From Nonomuraea cavernae (GTDB taxonomy: Bacteria > Actinomycetota > Actinomycetes > Streptosporangiales > Streptosporangiaceae): a stretch of DNA of 64,000 bases. A program made the position numbers and the translations under genes. The stretch covers positions 41,297 to 105,296 of the forward strand of contig NZ_BMNH01000028.1 in the NCBI RefSeq assembly GCF_014646355.1. The letters are read 5' to 3'. Positions 24,756 to 34,070 of the stretch are shown here, in pieces. The notes beneath the pieces were generated by a model. That model saw only the letters and a program-made list of their open reading frames with translations, ran no database searches and was not told the DNA's origin. Numbering within the stretch: the stretch's first letter is position 1; every line of letters begins with the position of its first letter.

Positions 24756-25814
24756 ATGCCTCGTTTTCGCCCGATCCTCGACACGATGCCGGCCTACAAG
24801 CCGGGCAAGGCCGTCGCCGCCGCCGACGGCCGCTCGTACAAGCTCTCCTCCAACGAGTCGCCCTACGATCCGCTGCCGTCGGTGCTGGAGGCGATCGCCG
24901 AGGGGGCGCGGCAGATCCATCGCTACCCCGACCCGGGCGCGACCGGGCTGACCGAGGCCATCGCCGAGCGGTTCGGGGTGCCGTACGAGCACGTCGCGCT
25001 CGGCGCGGGCTCGGTGACCGTGGCGCAGCAGCTGTTCGAGACCGTGGGCGAGCCGGACGTCGAGGTGGTCTACGCCTGGCGGTCGTTCGAGGCCTACCCG
25101 CTGCTGGCCGACCTGGCCGGCGTACGGTCCGTGCGGGTGCCGCTGGCCGGCGAGGACCACGACCTCGACGCCATGGCCGAGGCGATCACCGACCGGACCC
25201 GCATGGTGTTCGTGTGCAACCCCAACAACCCGACCGGCACCGCGATCCGCGAAGCGGAGCTGACGGCCTTCCTCGACCGGGTGCCCGGCGACGTGCTGGT
25301 GGTGCTCGACGAGGCCTACCGCGAGTACGTACGCGACGCGGACGTGCCCGACGGCCTGACCCTCTACCGCGACCGGCCCAACGTCTGCGTGCTGCGTACG
25401 TTCTCCAAGGCGTACGGGCTGGCGGGGCTGCGGGTCGGTTACCTGGTCGGGCACGAGCCGGTGGCCGCGGCGGTGCGCAAGACGATCATTCCGTTCGCCG
25501 TCAACCACCTCGCCCAGGTCGCGGCCGTCGCCTCGCTGCGGGCCGAGGACGAGTTGCTGGAGCGGGTCGACCTCGTGGTCAAGGAGCGCACCCGGGTGCG
25601 CGAGGCGCTGATCGCGCAGGGCTGGACCGTCCCGCCCACCGAGGCCAACTTCGTCTGGCTCAGGTTGGGCGAGCGCACCCTCGACTTCGCCGAGGCCTGC
25701 GCGGTCGAGGGGGTGGCCGTGCGGCCGTTCGCGGGGGAGGGCGCCCGTGTCTCGATCGGCGACCCGGAGGCCAACGACACGTTCCTCGCCGCGGCGGCCG
25801 CCTTCCGGGGCTGA
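24756..25814 (+). CDS. HisC-like PLP aminotransferase
   Basis: A 352-aa fold-type I aminotransferase. It has the HisC/aromatic-transaminase N-terminus (KLSSNESPYDPLPSVLEAI), RYPDPGATGLTEAIAERFG, NPNNPTGTAI, DEAYREYV and the PLP lysine in TFSKAYGLAGLRVGY. Histidinol-phosphate aminotransferase and aromatic (phenylalanine/tyrosine) aminotransferase cannot be told apart by eye. The gene is not in a his operon, which favours the second, Pat-like role. GTGAGG precedes the ATG. It stands alone between the ATPase gene and the convergent EamA gene. Confidence 0.83.
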   Translation: MPRFRPILDTMPAYKPGKAVAAADGRSYKLSSNESPYDPLPSVLEAIAEGARQIHRYPDPGATGLTEAIAERFGVPYEHVALGAGSVTVAQQLFETVGEPDVEVVYAWRSFEAYPLLADLAGVRSVRVPLAGEDHDLDAMAEAITDRTRMVFVCNPNNPTGTAIREAELTAFLDRVPGDVLVVLDEAYREYVRDADVPDGLTLYRDRPNVCVLRTFSKAYGLAGLRVGYLVGHEPVAAAVRKTIIPFAVNHLAQVAAVASLRAEDELLERVDLVVKERTRVREALIAQGWTVPPTEANFVWLRLGERTLDFAEACAVEGVAVRPFAGEGARVSIGDPEANDTFLAAAAAFRG

Positions 25815-25836
25815 CGACGCCTGCCTACCCGCGTGC

Positions 25837-26829
25837 CTACCCGCCAGGCTGCTCGGCCACGGGCTCGGCCCGCCGGCGCGCGGGCGGTGGTGTCCCGCCA
25901 TCGCCCGCGCCGGCGTCGGGCGCGCGTGTCGTTCCCTTGCGCTCGGTCGAGATCACCAGGGCGACGCCGACCAGGATGACCAGGCCGCCGACGATCACCT
26001 GGACGGTGATCGGCTCGCTGAGGACCAGCGCGCCGAGCGCGACGGCGACGGCCGGGTTGACATACGCGTAGGTGGAGACCAGCGAGATGGGCGCGTTGCC
26101 CAGCAGCCACGAGAACGCGGTGAACCCGATCAGCGACCCCGCCACGATCAGGTAGGCCAGTGCCAGCCACGACCTGGTGGTGACGGCCGAGACGTCGAGC
26201 CGCTCGCCGAAGCCGGTGCCGAGCACCAGCAGCCCGGCGCCGCCCACGACCATCTCGACCGCGCTGGTGGCCAGCGCGTTGGCGGGCATCGCGATCCTGC
26301 CCGACACGAACGAGCCCACGGCCCACGACACCGACGCGAGCAGCACCACGACGATCCCGACCTCGCTGCCGCCCTCGGCGCCGGTCAGCGACAGCGCGCC
26401 GACCCCGCCGATGCCGACCAGCACGCCCGCGAGCGTGAGCGTCTTGGGACGGTCGCGCACGGCGAACCTGAACACGACCAGCCACAGCGGCACCGAGGCC
26501 ACCAGCAGCGCCGCCAGGCCCGTGGAGATGTACTGCTCGGCCACGGACAGCATCCCGTTGCCCGTGGTCAGCAGCAGCACGCCCACGAGGGCCGCGCCGA
26601 GGAACTGCCGGCGCGACATTTTGAAGGCCGCCGGCCCCGACCGCACCAGCAGGAACCCGGACAGCAGGGCGGCCGCGATGATGAACCGGATGGCCGCGCT
26701 GAGCATGGGCGGGATCGACTCGATCGCGATTCCGATGCCGAGATAGGTCGATCCCCACACCACGTACACAATGGCGAGGGCGCCCCAGACCATGAGGGAA
26801 GTCCGGCGGTCAGCAGTGTTCGATCCCAT
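25837..26829 (-). CDS. EamA/DMT-superfamily exporter
   Basis: A 330-aa membrane protein with ten predicted spans in two EamA repeats. The first begins VWGALAIVYVVWGSTYLGIGIAIESIPP and the second is marked by LLASVSWAVGSFVSGRIAMP. The signature WGSTYLGI is typical of RhaT/YedA-like drug or metabolite exporters. The C-terminal ~40 residues are charged and cytoplasmic. ATG at 26829 is chosen; TATTGT lies eight bases before it on the minus strand, which fits a leaderless transcript, and the ORF upstream is unrelated in character. It is divergent from the rhodanese gene and convergent with the aminotransferase. Confidence 0.87.
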   Translation of the reverse strand: MGSNTADRRTSLMVWGALAIVYVVWGSTYLGIGIAIESIPPMLSAAIRFIIAAALLSGFLLVRSGPAAFKMSRRQFLGAALVGVLLLTTGNGMLSVAEQYISTGLAALLVASVPLWLVVFRFAVRDRPKTLTLAGVLVGIGGVGALSLTGAEGGSEVGIVVVLLASVSWAVGSFVSGRIAMPANALATSAVEMVVGGAGLLVLGTGFGERLDVSAVTTRSWLALAYLIVAGSLIGFTAFSWLLGNAPISLVSTYAYVNPAVAVALGALVLSEPITVQVIVGGLVILVGVALVISTERKGTTRAPDAGAGDGGTPPPARRRAEPVAEQPGG

Positions 26830-26983
26830 GGCTGATGACAATACTGGTCGGTTCCGACAGATTCCGGCGGAGGGCCGACGCTGGGAGGCTGGCGGAATCT
26901 TAGCGATAAGCGGCATTCGACCCACTGTCCGCTTCACGAGCCGGATGTCACGATTTTTCCATTCATCTCGTGAATGGAGTCCC

Positions 26984-27442
26984 ATGTCCGCTGTTACCGA
27001 CACCCCAGCCGCCGGCAACGCCGCCGCCCTCGCCCACTTCGCCGCCCGCCTGTCCTTCGAGACCGATGTCTCCGACGTGGCCGCCGACCTGGCCGCAGCC
27101 GAACCCGGCATCGTCGTGGTCGACTCGCGCAGCCGGGAGAGCTGGGACCAGGGCCACGTCCCTGGCGCCCGCCACCTCCCCACCCGCGAGATCGCCGCCC
27201 GCGCCCCGGCGAGCGTGCCGCGCGACGTCACGGTCGTCGTCTACTGCTGGGGACCGGGCTGCAACGGCGGCACGCGCGCCGCGCTGGAGTTCGCCAGGCT
27301 CGGCTACCGGGTCAAGGAGATGATCGGCGGCTTCGAGTACTGGGCCAGGGAGGGCTTCGCGGTGGAGACCGCCTCGGGGCTCACCCGCCATCCGAAGGAC
27401 GCCCTCACGACGCCGGTCACGGAGGTCGCCTGCGCCTGCTGA
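26984..27442 (+). CDS. Rhodanese-domain protein
   Basis: A 152-aa single-domain rhodanese. The family marks are VVVDSRSRESWDQGHVPGARHLP (~46-68) and the active-site loop YCWGPGCNGGTRAAL, where one of the two Cys takes the persulphide position, followed by GGFEYWAREGF. It ends TEVACAC, an unusual pair of terminal Cys that might relay sulphur or bind metal. Rhodaneses move sulphane sulphur between thiosulphate, thiols and acceptors. The ribosome-binding site GGAG lies 4 nt before the ATG. It is divergent from an EamA exporter, which it may share regulation with. Confidence 0.88.
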   Translation: MSAVTDTPAAGNAAALAHFAARLSFETDVSDVAADLAAAEPGIVVVDSRSRESWDQGHVPGARHLPTREIAARAPASVPRDVTVVVYCWGPGCNGGTRAALEFARLGYRVKEMIGGFEYWAREGFAVETASGLTRHPKDALTTPVTEVACAC

Positions 27443-27586
27443 CGCCGGGGAGAAAAATTGGTGCCCCCGTCCGAATCCCGTCGATCGGGGGCGAGGGAGA
27501 ACATACCCCCTTCCACAAGGGCCAACCAAGAACTCGGCAGAACTGGTCGCAGAAGTTCACGCCGATCTCCCCCCAAGTTCACATTT

Positions 27587-27615
27587 CGGACACTTGGTAG
27601 CGCTCCCAATGTCCG
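27587..27615. promoter_or_regulatory. Inverted repeat resembling a LacI-family operator
   Basis: CGGACA...TGTCCG encloses TTGGTAGCGCTCCCAA, one base away from the 14-bp palindrome TGGGAGCGCTCCCA used by CebR-like LacI regulators. It lies between two convergent genes with no promoter-proximal target, so it may instead be an RNA hairpin at a gene end. Confidence 0.3.
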
Positions 27616-27632
27616 TAACGCAGAGCTACGGC

Positions 27633-27664
27633 CCGCCGTCCTGGAAGGGGAAGGGGGACGGCGG
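27633..27664 (-). terminator. Hairpin after the HTH regulator gene
   Basis: A perfect 9-bp stem CCGCCGTCC / GGACGGCGG with a purine-rich loop, 15 bp beyond the regulator stop on the minus strand. No T-run follows on that strand. Confidence 0.4.
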
Positions 27665-27678
27665 ACCTGTACAGGGGA

Positions 27679-28968
27679 TCAGCGCGGGCCAAGCTTCTCC
27701 ACGATGAGGCGGTAGAGCTGCCGCGGCCGACCGGGTTGGGGCGTGCGGTTCGGCGGGAGCGGCCACGCGAGTCCCTCGTCAACCAGCGTGCGCAGCAACC
27801 GCCGGGCCGTACGCGGCGTCACCCCGAGCATCTTCCCGGCTCCCTCCGCGTCGACCACCGTGTCACCTCCTTCGAGCTTGGCCGCCAGCCTGGCCAGCAC
27901 CTCGACGCCCTTGGGCTTGAGCGCCCCGGATCCGGTGGGCGGCATCCGGGGAGCGGGCACCAGGGTCCGGCCCTCGCGGTCCACGGCGAAGCCCTGGGCC
28001 TGCTTGCCCGCCTGGGTGCGGGCCAGCGCGGCCCGCGCGTGCGACTCGGCGTCGTGCGTCGTGCGTCCCATCCCCACGCCCACCTCGACGGCCAGCCCCA
28101 GCTCGTCGCGGATCCTGGACGCGAACGGCAGCACCCGGAACCCATCGGTGGCGGTCGCGATCGAGCCCCTGGTCGCGGTGACCAGATAGCTGTGATCGTC
28201 GATCGGCCACACGGTCGCGTTGATCCGGTTGGCCTCCTGGACCAGCAGCCGGTGCAGCGACAGCCGCAGCTCGTCGCGCCAGTAGCGCGGCGCGGCGCGG
28301 CGTACGGGCTCGCGGAGCGTCGGCACCTCCACCAGCACGACGGTGAGCTGCGACTCCTCCAGCCGGTGGTGCGCGCCCAGCAGCGCCGCCGTGTGCAGCG
28401 CGGTGCGCACCGCCGCCGAGGTCGGCCTGATCCGGATCACCGCCACCCCGGCCGTCTGGAGCCGCTCGGCGACCGCCGGCAGGCACGTCAGCGCGCCGGT
28501 GGTGGCGCCCTGGCGGGCCAGCCGCTCGTGGTAGGCCGCGATCGTGCCGGTGGCCCCCGGCTCGTCGCGGCTGTGCACGTCCGCGGCCGGTATGCCGAGA
28601 TCTGTGTACGCCTCCTCGACATCGGCACGTGACACCACGTCGACGCTGACCCGCTGGGGGTCCATGCGCGGATCCAGCGCCGCCTTGGCCAGCGCGGCGA
28701 CCAGTGCGGCCCCGCCGAGCTGGACGTAGGTCGCCGGCATCGTCAGCACGCCGGAACGCCGGGCCAGGTCGTAGGGGACCGGGCTGGCGAACAGGCACGC
28801 GTCGACGCCGGGACCGAGCCGGGTCACCTTGTCGGGCGCCTCCTGCTCGTCGCGGTAGGCGGCCGCCACAAGGCGACAGGGCAGGGGCGCGGCTGCGTGC
28901 CCCATCAACATGACGCGCTCGACCAAATCGTGGGGTCCGACCACGCCGATGGTGAGGTCCGGTGTCAT
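27679..28968 (-). CDS. HTH regulator with degenerate nucleotide-cyclase-like domain
   Basis: A 429-aa protein with at least three parts. Residues 1-~200 begin LTIGVVGPHDLVERVMLMG and form an alpha/beta domain that looks like a ligand-sensing region. Residues ~245-355 (RLLVQEANRINATVWPIDDHSYLVTATRG ... VGVGMGRTTHDAESHARAAL) resemble the GGDEF/GTP-cyclohydrolase-III palm fold, but the catalytic GGDEF loop is absent. The C-terminus (GAGKMLGVTPRTARRLLRTLVDEGLAW) is a winged helix. It is likely a DNA-binding regulator that senses a nucleotide or metabolite; no known named family is recognised. The ATG at 28968 has a weak ribosome-binding site. The murA-like gene lies 201 bp upstream on the same strand. 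Confidence 0.65.
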   Translation of the reverse strand: MTPDLTIGVVGPHDLVERVMLMGHAAAPLPCRLVAAAYRDEQEAPDKVTRLGPGVDACLFASPVPYDLARRSGVLTMPATYVQLGGAALVAALAKAALDPRMDPQRVSVDVVSRADVEEAYTDLGIPAADVHSRDEPGATGTIAAYHERLARQGATTGALTCLPAVAERLQTAGVAVIRIRPTSAAVRTALHTAALLGAHHRLEESQLTVVLVEVPTLREPVRRAAPRYWRDELRLSLHRLLVQEANRINATVWPIDDHSYLVTATRGSIATATDGFRVLPFASRIRDELGLAVEVGVGMGRTTHDAESHARAALARTQAGKQAQGFAVDREGRTLVPAPRMPPTGSGALKPKGVEVLARLAAKLEGGDTVVDAEGAGKMLGVTPRTARRLLRTLVDEGLAWPLPPNRTPQPGRPRQLYRLIVEKLGPR

Positions 28969-29169
28969 AGCGCCCGGGCGTGACACTCGGGTTGTTTCTT
29001 CGGCCCTCTCGACCAATGTTCGTCCCATCCTGCCGTAAGTTGCAGTGCTCTCTTTTGGAACGATCGCTCGCGAGGGCCGTAATGTCACGCCCGACTTTTC
29101 CGGAAAGCCGTTCTGGTTGGCCGCCCGAGAAGTCATTTCAGCAGTTCAGATGGGTTTACCTGACGATTG

Positions 29170-30435
29170 TCAGTGTCTTGAAATCTCTCGTGTAATGTCC
29201 GCTCCGAGCGCCCGCATTCGTTCGGCGAGATGCGCGTGCCCGCGGTCGATCAGGTATCCCGACTCGATGACGGTCTCGCCCTCCGCGGCCAGCCCGGCGA
29301 GCACCAGAGCGATGCCCGACCGAAGATCGTGGGCGGTCACCTGGGTGCCGGTCAGCGGGGTGGCGCCGCGCACGATCGCCCGGCTGCCGTCGACCTCCAC
29401 CTGGGCGCCCATCTTGTTCAGCTCGCCGGCCAGGGCGAAGCGGCCGTCGAAGATGCGCTCGTGGATGTAGCTGGGGCCGTCGGCCAGTGCCGCGACCGTC
29501 ATCATGGGCGACTGCAGGTCGGTGGCGAAGCCGGGATAGGTGTCGGTGATGATGTTGATCGGCCGGAGCGTGCGGTCGCGGCGCACGTGCAGCACCGCGC
29601 CCTGCCGGGCGAAGTCGACGCCCATCTGCTCCAGCTTGTAGCGGACCACGCCGAGGTCGAGGCCGGTGCCGACCAGGCTGAGCTCGCCGCCGGTGATCGC
29701 CGCGGCCATCGCGAAGACGCCCGCGTCGAGCCGGTCGGGCATCACGGTGTGCTCGACGGCGTGCAGCTCGTCGACGCCCTCGACGGTGATGAACCCGGTG
29801 CCGCCGCCGCTGATGCGCGCGCCCATCTTGGTGAGCATGTCGATGACGTCGAGCACCTCGGGTTCGAGCGCGGCGTTCTCGATCACGGTGACGCCGTTGG
29901 CCAGCGCCGCGGCCATGATCAGGTTCTCGGTGCCGGTGTGGGACGGGGTGTCGAGGTAGAGGGTCGCGCCGGTCAGGCCGGAGGCCTTGACGTGGATGAC
30001 GGTCTCGCCCTCGTCGACGACCGCGCCCAGCCGCTTGTAGCCCAGGTAGTGGAAGTCGAGGTTGCGGCTGCCGAGGTTGCAGCCGCCGACGCCTTCGACG
30101 ATCGCCTCGCCCAGCCGGTGGAGCAGCGCGGGGGTGAAGAGCACCGAGCCGCGGAAGCGCCTGGCGATCTCGGCGGGCAGCACCGGGCTGCGCAGCCGCG
30201 AGGCGTCGATGACCAGCGTGCGCTCGGCCTCGTGCAGCTCGACGTACGCGCCCACCGTCTCGGCGAGCTCGACCGCGCGGCGGACGTCCTCGATGATGGG
30301 CACGTTGCGCAGGACGGTGCGCCCCTTCGCGGCGAGCAGAGCGGCCCCGATCATCGGCAGCACGGCGTTCTTGGCGCCCTGGATGAAGGCGGTTCCACGT
30401 AGTGCGTTGCCACCGCGCACGCGGTAACGGACCAT
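29170..30435 (-). CDS. murA: UDP-GlcNAc 1-carboxyvinyltransferase (MurA family, divergent)
   Basis: A 421-aa EPSP-synthase-fold enzyme. MurA catalyses the first committed step of peptidoglycan synthesis, transferring enolpyruvate from PEP to UDP-GlcNAc. Catalytic positions are present: GAKN (Lys-Asn), the Cys of VGGCNLGSR (fosfomycin target), FATDLQ (Asp) and TAHDLRSG (Arg). The loop after the Cys reads SRNLDFHY, where housekeeping MurA has an RPVDLH-like sequence, and the N-terminus is short. It may therefore be the second MurA paralogue found in some actinomycetes, or an enzyme of nucleotide-sugar secondary metabolism. The ribosome-binding site is GAGGAG before ATG. It lies 77 bp after purC on the same strand. 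Confidence 0.8.
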   Translation of the reverse strand: MVRYRVRGGNALRGTAFIQGAKNAVLPMIGAALLAAKGRTVLRNVPIIEDVRRAVELAETVGAYVELHEAERTLVIDASRLRSPVLPAEIARRFRGSVLFTPALLHRLGEAIVEGVGGCNLGSRNLDFHYLGYKRLGAVVDEGETVIHVKASGLTGATLYLDTPSHTGTENLIMAAALANGVTVIENAALEPEVLDVIDMLTKMGARISGGGTGFITVEGVDELHAVEHTVMPDRLDAGVFAMAAAITGGELSLVGTGLDLGVVRYKLEQMGVDFARQGAVLHVRRDRTLRPINIITDTYPGFATDLQSPMMTVAALADGPSYIHERIFDGRFALAGELNKMGAQVEVDGSRAIVRGATPLTGTQVTAHDLRSGIALVLAGLAAEGETVIESGYLIDRGHAHLAERMRALGADITREISRH

Positions 30436-30512
30436 TCCTGGGGCTCCTCGGGGTTCTTGGTCTGGCTCGACCGGCCCAAGAGTAGTCGGTCATACCAACT
30501 GCCCCAGCCGAA

Positions 30513-31345
30513 TCATCCGTTAAAGGAAGCTCCGGTGAGGCGTTCGTACGCTTCCAGATAACGGCGTCGGGTCTGCTCGACGACCTTGTCGGGCAGGCGT
30601 GGCGGAGGGGTTTCGGAGGATTTATCCCACCCGGATTCGGGAGAGGTCAGCCAATCCCGGACATATTGCTTGTCGAACGACGGTTGCGGATGTCCTGGCT
30701 CCCAGGCGTCCGCCGGCCAAAATCGCGAGGAATCCGGCGTAAGGACCTCGTCGCCCAGGGTCAGCACCCCCTCGGAGTCCCAGCCCAGCTCGATCTTGGT
30801 GTCGGCCAGGATGATGCCCCGCTCCCGGGCGATCTCGGCGCCCCGGGTGTAGACGGCGAGCGTGACGCGCCGGAGCGCCTCGGCCGTCTCCGCGCCGACC
30901 TCCTCGACCACCCGTTCGTACGGGATCGGCTCGTCGTGCTGCCCCACCGGCGCCTTGGTCGACGGGGTGAAGATCGGCTCGGGCAGCCGTGACCCGTCCT
31001 GGAGCCCCTCGGGCAGCCGGACGCCGGAGACCGTGCGGTCGCGCCGGTAGTCGGTCAGCCCCGACCCGGCCAGATAGCCGCGCGCCACGCACTCGATCGG
31101 CACCATCTTGAGTGGTTTGCACACCATGCTGCGCGCGTCGGGCCCCGGCGCCGCGATGTGGTTGGGCACCACGTCCGCGAGCTGGTCGAACCACCACAGC
31201 GACAGCTGCGTGAGGATGGCCCCCTTGTCGGGGATGCCGGGCTCCAGCACGTGGTCGAAGGCCGAGATCCGGTCGGAGGCGACCATCAGCAGCAGGCCGT
31301 CGTCGGTCTGGTAGAGGTCGCGTACCTTGCCGGAGTGCAGGTGCT

Positions 31346-31349
<4 letters not shown>
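30513..31349 (-). CDS. purC: SAICAR synthetase (PurC)
   Basis: A 278-aa phosphoribosylaminoimidazole-succinocarboxamide synthase, step 8 of IMP synthesis: CAIR + Asp + ATP to SAICAR. It has the family motifs GKVRDLYQTDDGLLLMVASDRISAFD, VECVARGYLAGSG, LPEPIFTPSTKA and LADTKIELG. The end PPRLPDKVVEQTRRRYLEAYERLTG matches the long bacterial form. The ATG overlaps the purD stop by four bases (ATGA), so it is cotranscribed and coupled with purD. Confidence 0.96.
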
Positions 31350-32575
<1,226 letters not shown>

Positions 32576-32746
32576 TGTCGCAGCTCCCGCCACCCCGCCC
32601 CGCATCGGAGGCCCGTACGCCCCACGGCACTACGGAGGGCATTCCTTGGCGAACTTCTACCTGCCGCGGGTGCCGCTCTGCGGGTATCGTCGGGAGGCGT
32701 TCACCCGTCTGTGATAGCTTAGGGCGGCTTTGTGGCGTCTTGCGTG

Positions 32747-32832
32747 ATTGGAGGTGGTCCGGGATGAAACCTGGTGATCCCAGCAGTACGTGCTCGTTCA
32801 CGTACACCCCATGTACCCCCGACCACTCCAAT
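32747..32832 (+). promoter_or_regulatory. Structured RNA element in the corA 5' leader
   Basis: ATTGGAGGTGGTC (32747-32759) can pair with GACCACTCCAAT (32821-32832), giving 12 pairs with a single bulged G, plus three further pairs of GGG (32761-32763) with CCC (32818-32820). Inside it GTACGTG (32786-32792) and CACGTAC (32799-32805) form a perfect 7-bp hairpin with a CTCGTT loop. The outer stem hides the ribosome-binding site of the 26-codon ORF at 32764. It does not match the M-box pattern I know. Confidence 0.55.
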
Positions 32833-32844
32833 CCGGCAGCCTGA
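32764..32844 (+). CDS. 26-aa leader peptide upstream of corA
   Basis: An ATG with the strong ribosome-binding site TTGGAGG (9 nt upstream) opens a 26-codon ORF starting MKPGDPSSTC and ending HSNPAA. Five of the 26 residues are Pro and two are Cys. It ends 82 bp before the corA ATG. In enterobacteria, short Pro-rich ORFs in mgtA leaders and the corL ORF in the corA leader control Mg2+-transporter expression. The position and composition here suggest an analogous device, though no sequence similarity to those peptides is visible. Confidence 0.5.
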   Translation: MKPGDPSSTCSFTYTPCTPDHSNPAA

Positions 32845-32926
32845 TCGTGCCTCCATGCATACGTGTTGATTGAGGTGACTTTTCATCGCGCATGGAGCGT
32901 GCCAGGTCGGGCGGAAAGGGACTGCC

Positions 32927-34030
32927 ATGCGCTCGTCCACCATTTTCCGTCGCATCAACCGTCACCCCGTTCAGCCTCGGGCCGCGCGTCAGCCGGTCCG
33001 GCAGGCGCCTGAGGTCCGGGTGCCCGACTCCATCGTCACGTACGGCGCCTACATCGAGGGCCGGCGAGCCTCCGCCCAGGGCATCGCCGAGTCGCTCGAC
33101 CTCGTCCGCAAGCACAACAGCGAGTTCGAGGGCGCCAAGGCCTTCCTCTGGGTGGGGCTGCACGAGCCGGCGGCCCCCGAGGTCGAGTGGCTGGCCGAGG
33201 TGTTCGACCTGCACCCGCTGGCCGTCGAGGACGCCGTCAAGGCGCACCAGCGGCCCAAGGTCGAGCGCTACGGCGACTCCCTGTTCATGGTGCTCAAGAC
33301 CATCGCCTACCTGGACCACGACGAGCTGACCGCCACCAGCGAGATCATCGCTGCGGGCGAGATCATGGTGTTCCTCGGCGCCGACTTCGTGGTGACCGTA
33401 CGCCACGGCGAGCACTGCCCGCTGACCGAGGTGCGCGGCCGGTTGGAGGATCAGCCCGAGCTGCTGGCCCGCGGCCCGGCCGGCGTGCTGCACGCCATCG
33501 CCGACCACGTCGTCGACCGCTACCTCCAGGTGGCCGACCTCATGCAGATGGAGCTGGAGGAGGTCGAGGCCACCGTCTTCGCCGACGTCAGCTCGCGCGA
33601 CATCAACCGGATCTACCAGCTCAAGCGGGAGATGCTGGAGATGAAGCGGGCGATCACCCCGCTGCAGAGCCCGCTGGCCGCGCTGCCGCAACGCCGCGTG
33701 ATCCCGTCCGAGATGCGCGAGTACTTCCGCGACGTCGGCGACCACCTCTCCCGGGTGTGCGAGCAGGTCGAGTCGTCCAACGAGCTGTGCAGCTCGATCC
33801 TGCAGGCCGCCCTGGCCCGGTCGAACGCCCTGGCCAACGAGGACATGCGCAAGATCTCGTCCTGGGTCGCCATCCTGGCCGTGCCCACGATGATCGCCGG
33901 TGTCTACGGGATGAACTTCGACTTCATGCCCGAGACCAAACAGGTCTGGGGCTATCCGGCCGTGCTGGCCGTCATGGTCACGGCCTGCCTGCTGCTGCAC
34001 CGCGGTTTCCGCCGCAACGGCTGGCTCTGA
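32927..34030 (+). CDS. corA: CorA-type magnesium/cobalt transporter
   Basis: A 367-aa pentameric Mg2+ channel subunit. The long N-terminal cytoplasmic alpha/beta and helical domain (residues ~30-300) contains FLWVGLHEPAAPEVEWLAEVF, HPLAVEDAVKAHQRPKVE and the stalk helix region DINRIYQLKREMLEMKRAITPL. Two C-terminal spans at ~308-330 and ~340-360 carry the selectivity motif YGMNFDFMPE between them. The ATG follows GGAAAGGGA. A ~200-nt upstream region holds a leader ORF and an RNA stem, so expression is probably controlled after transcription starts. Confidence 0.95.
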   Translation: MRSSTIFRRINRHPVQPRAARQPVRQAPEVRVPDSIVTYGAYIEGRRASAQGIAESLDLVRKHNSEFEGAKAFLWVGLHEPAAPEVEWLAEVFDLHPLAVEDAVKAHQRPKVERYGDSLFMVLKTIAYLDHDELTATSEIIAAGEIMVFLGADFVVTVRHGEHCPLTEVRGRLEDQPELLARGPAGVLHAIADHVVDRYLQVADLMQMELEEVEATVFADVSSRDINRIYQLKREMLEMKRAITPLQSPLAALPQRRVIPSEMREYFRDVGDHLSRVCEQVESSNELCSSILQAALARSNALANEDMRKISSWVAILAVPTMIAGVYGMNFDFMPETKQVWGYPAVLAVMVTACLLLHRGFRRNGWL

Positions 34031-34070
34031 CCGTTCCCAACGCTGCTGACGGCTCTGAACGCCGGCCGCT

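Noticed and set aside
32747..32832. tRNA-like or M-box riboswitch
   Set aside because: No T-loop or acceptor features, and the region is much shorter than an M-box with none of its recognisable core.
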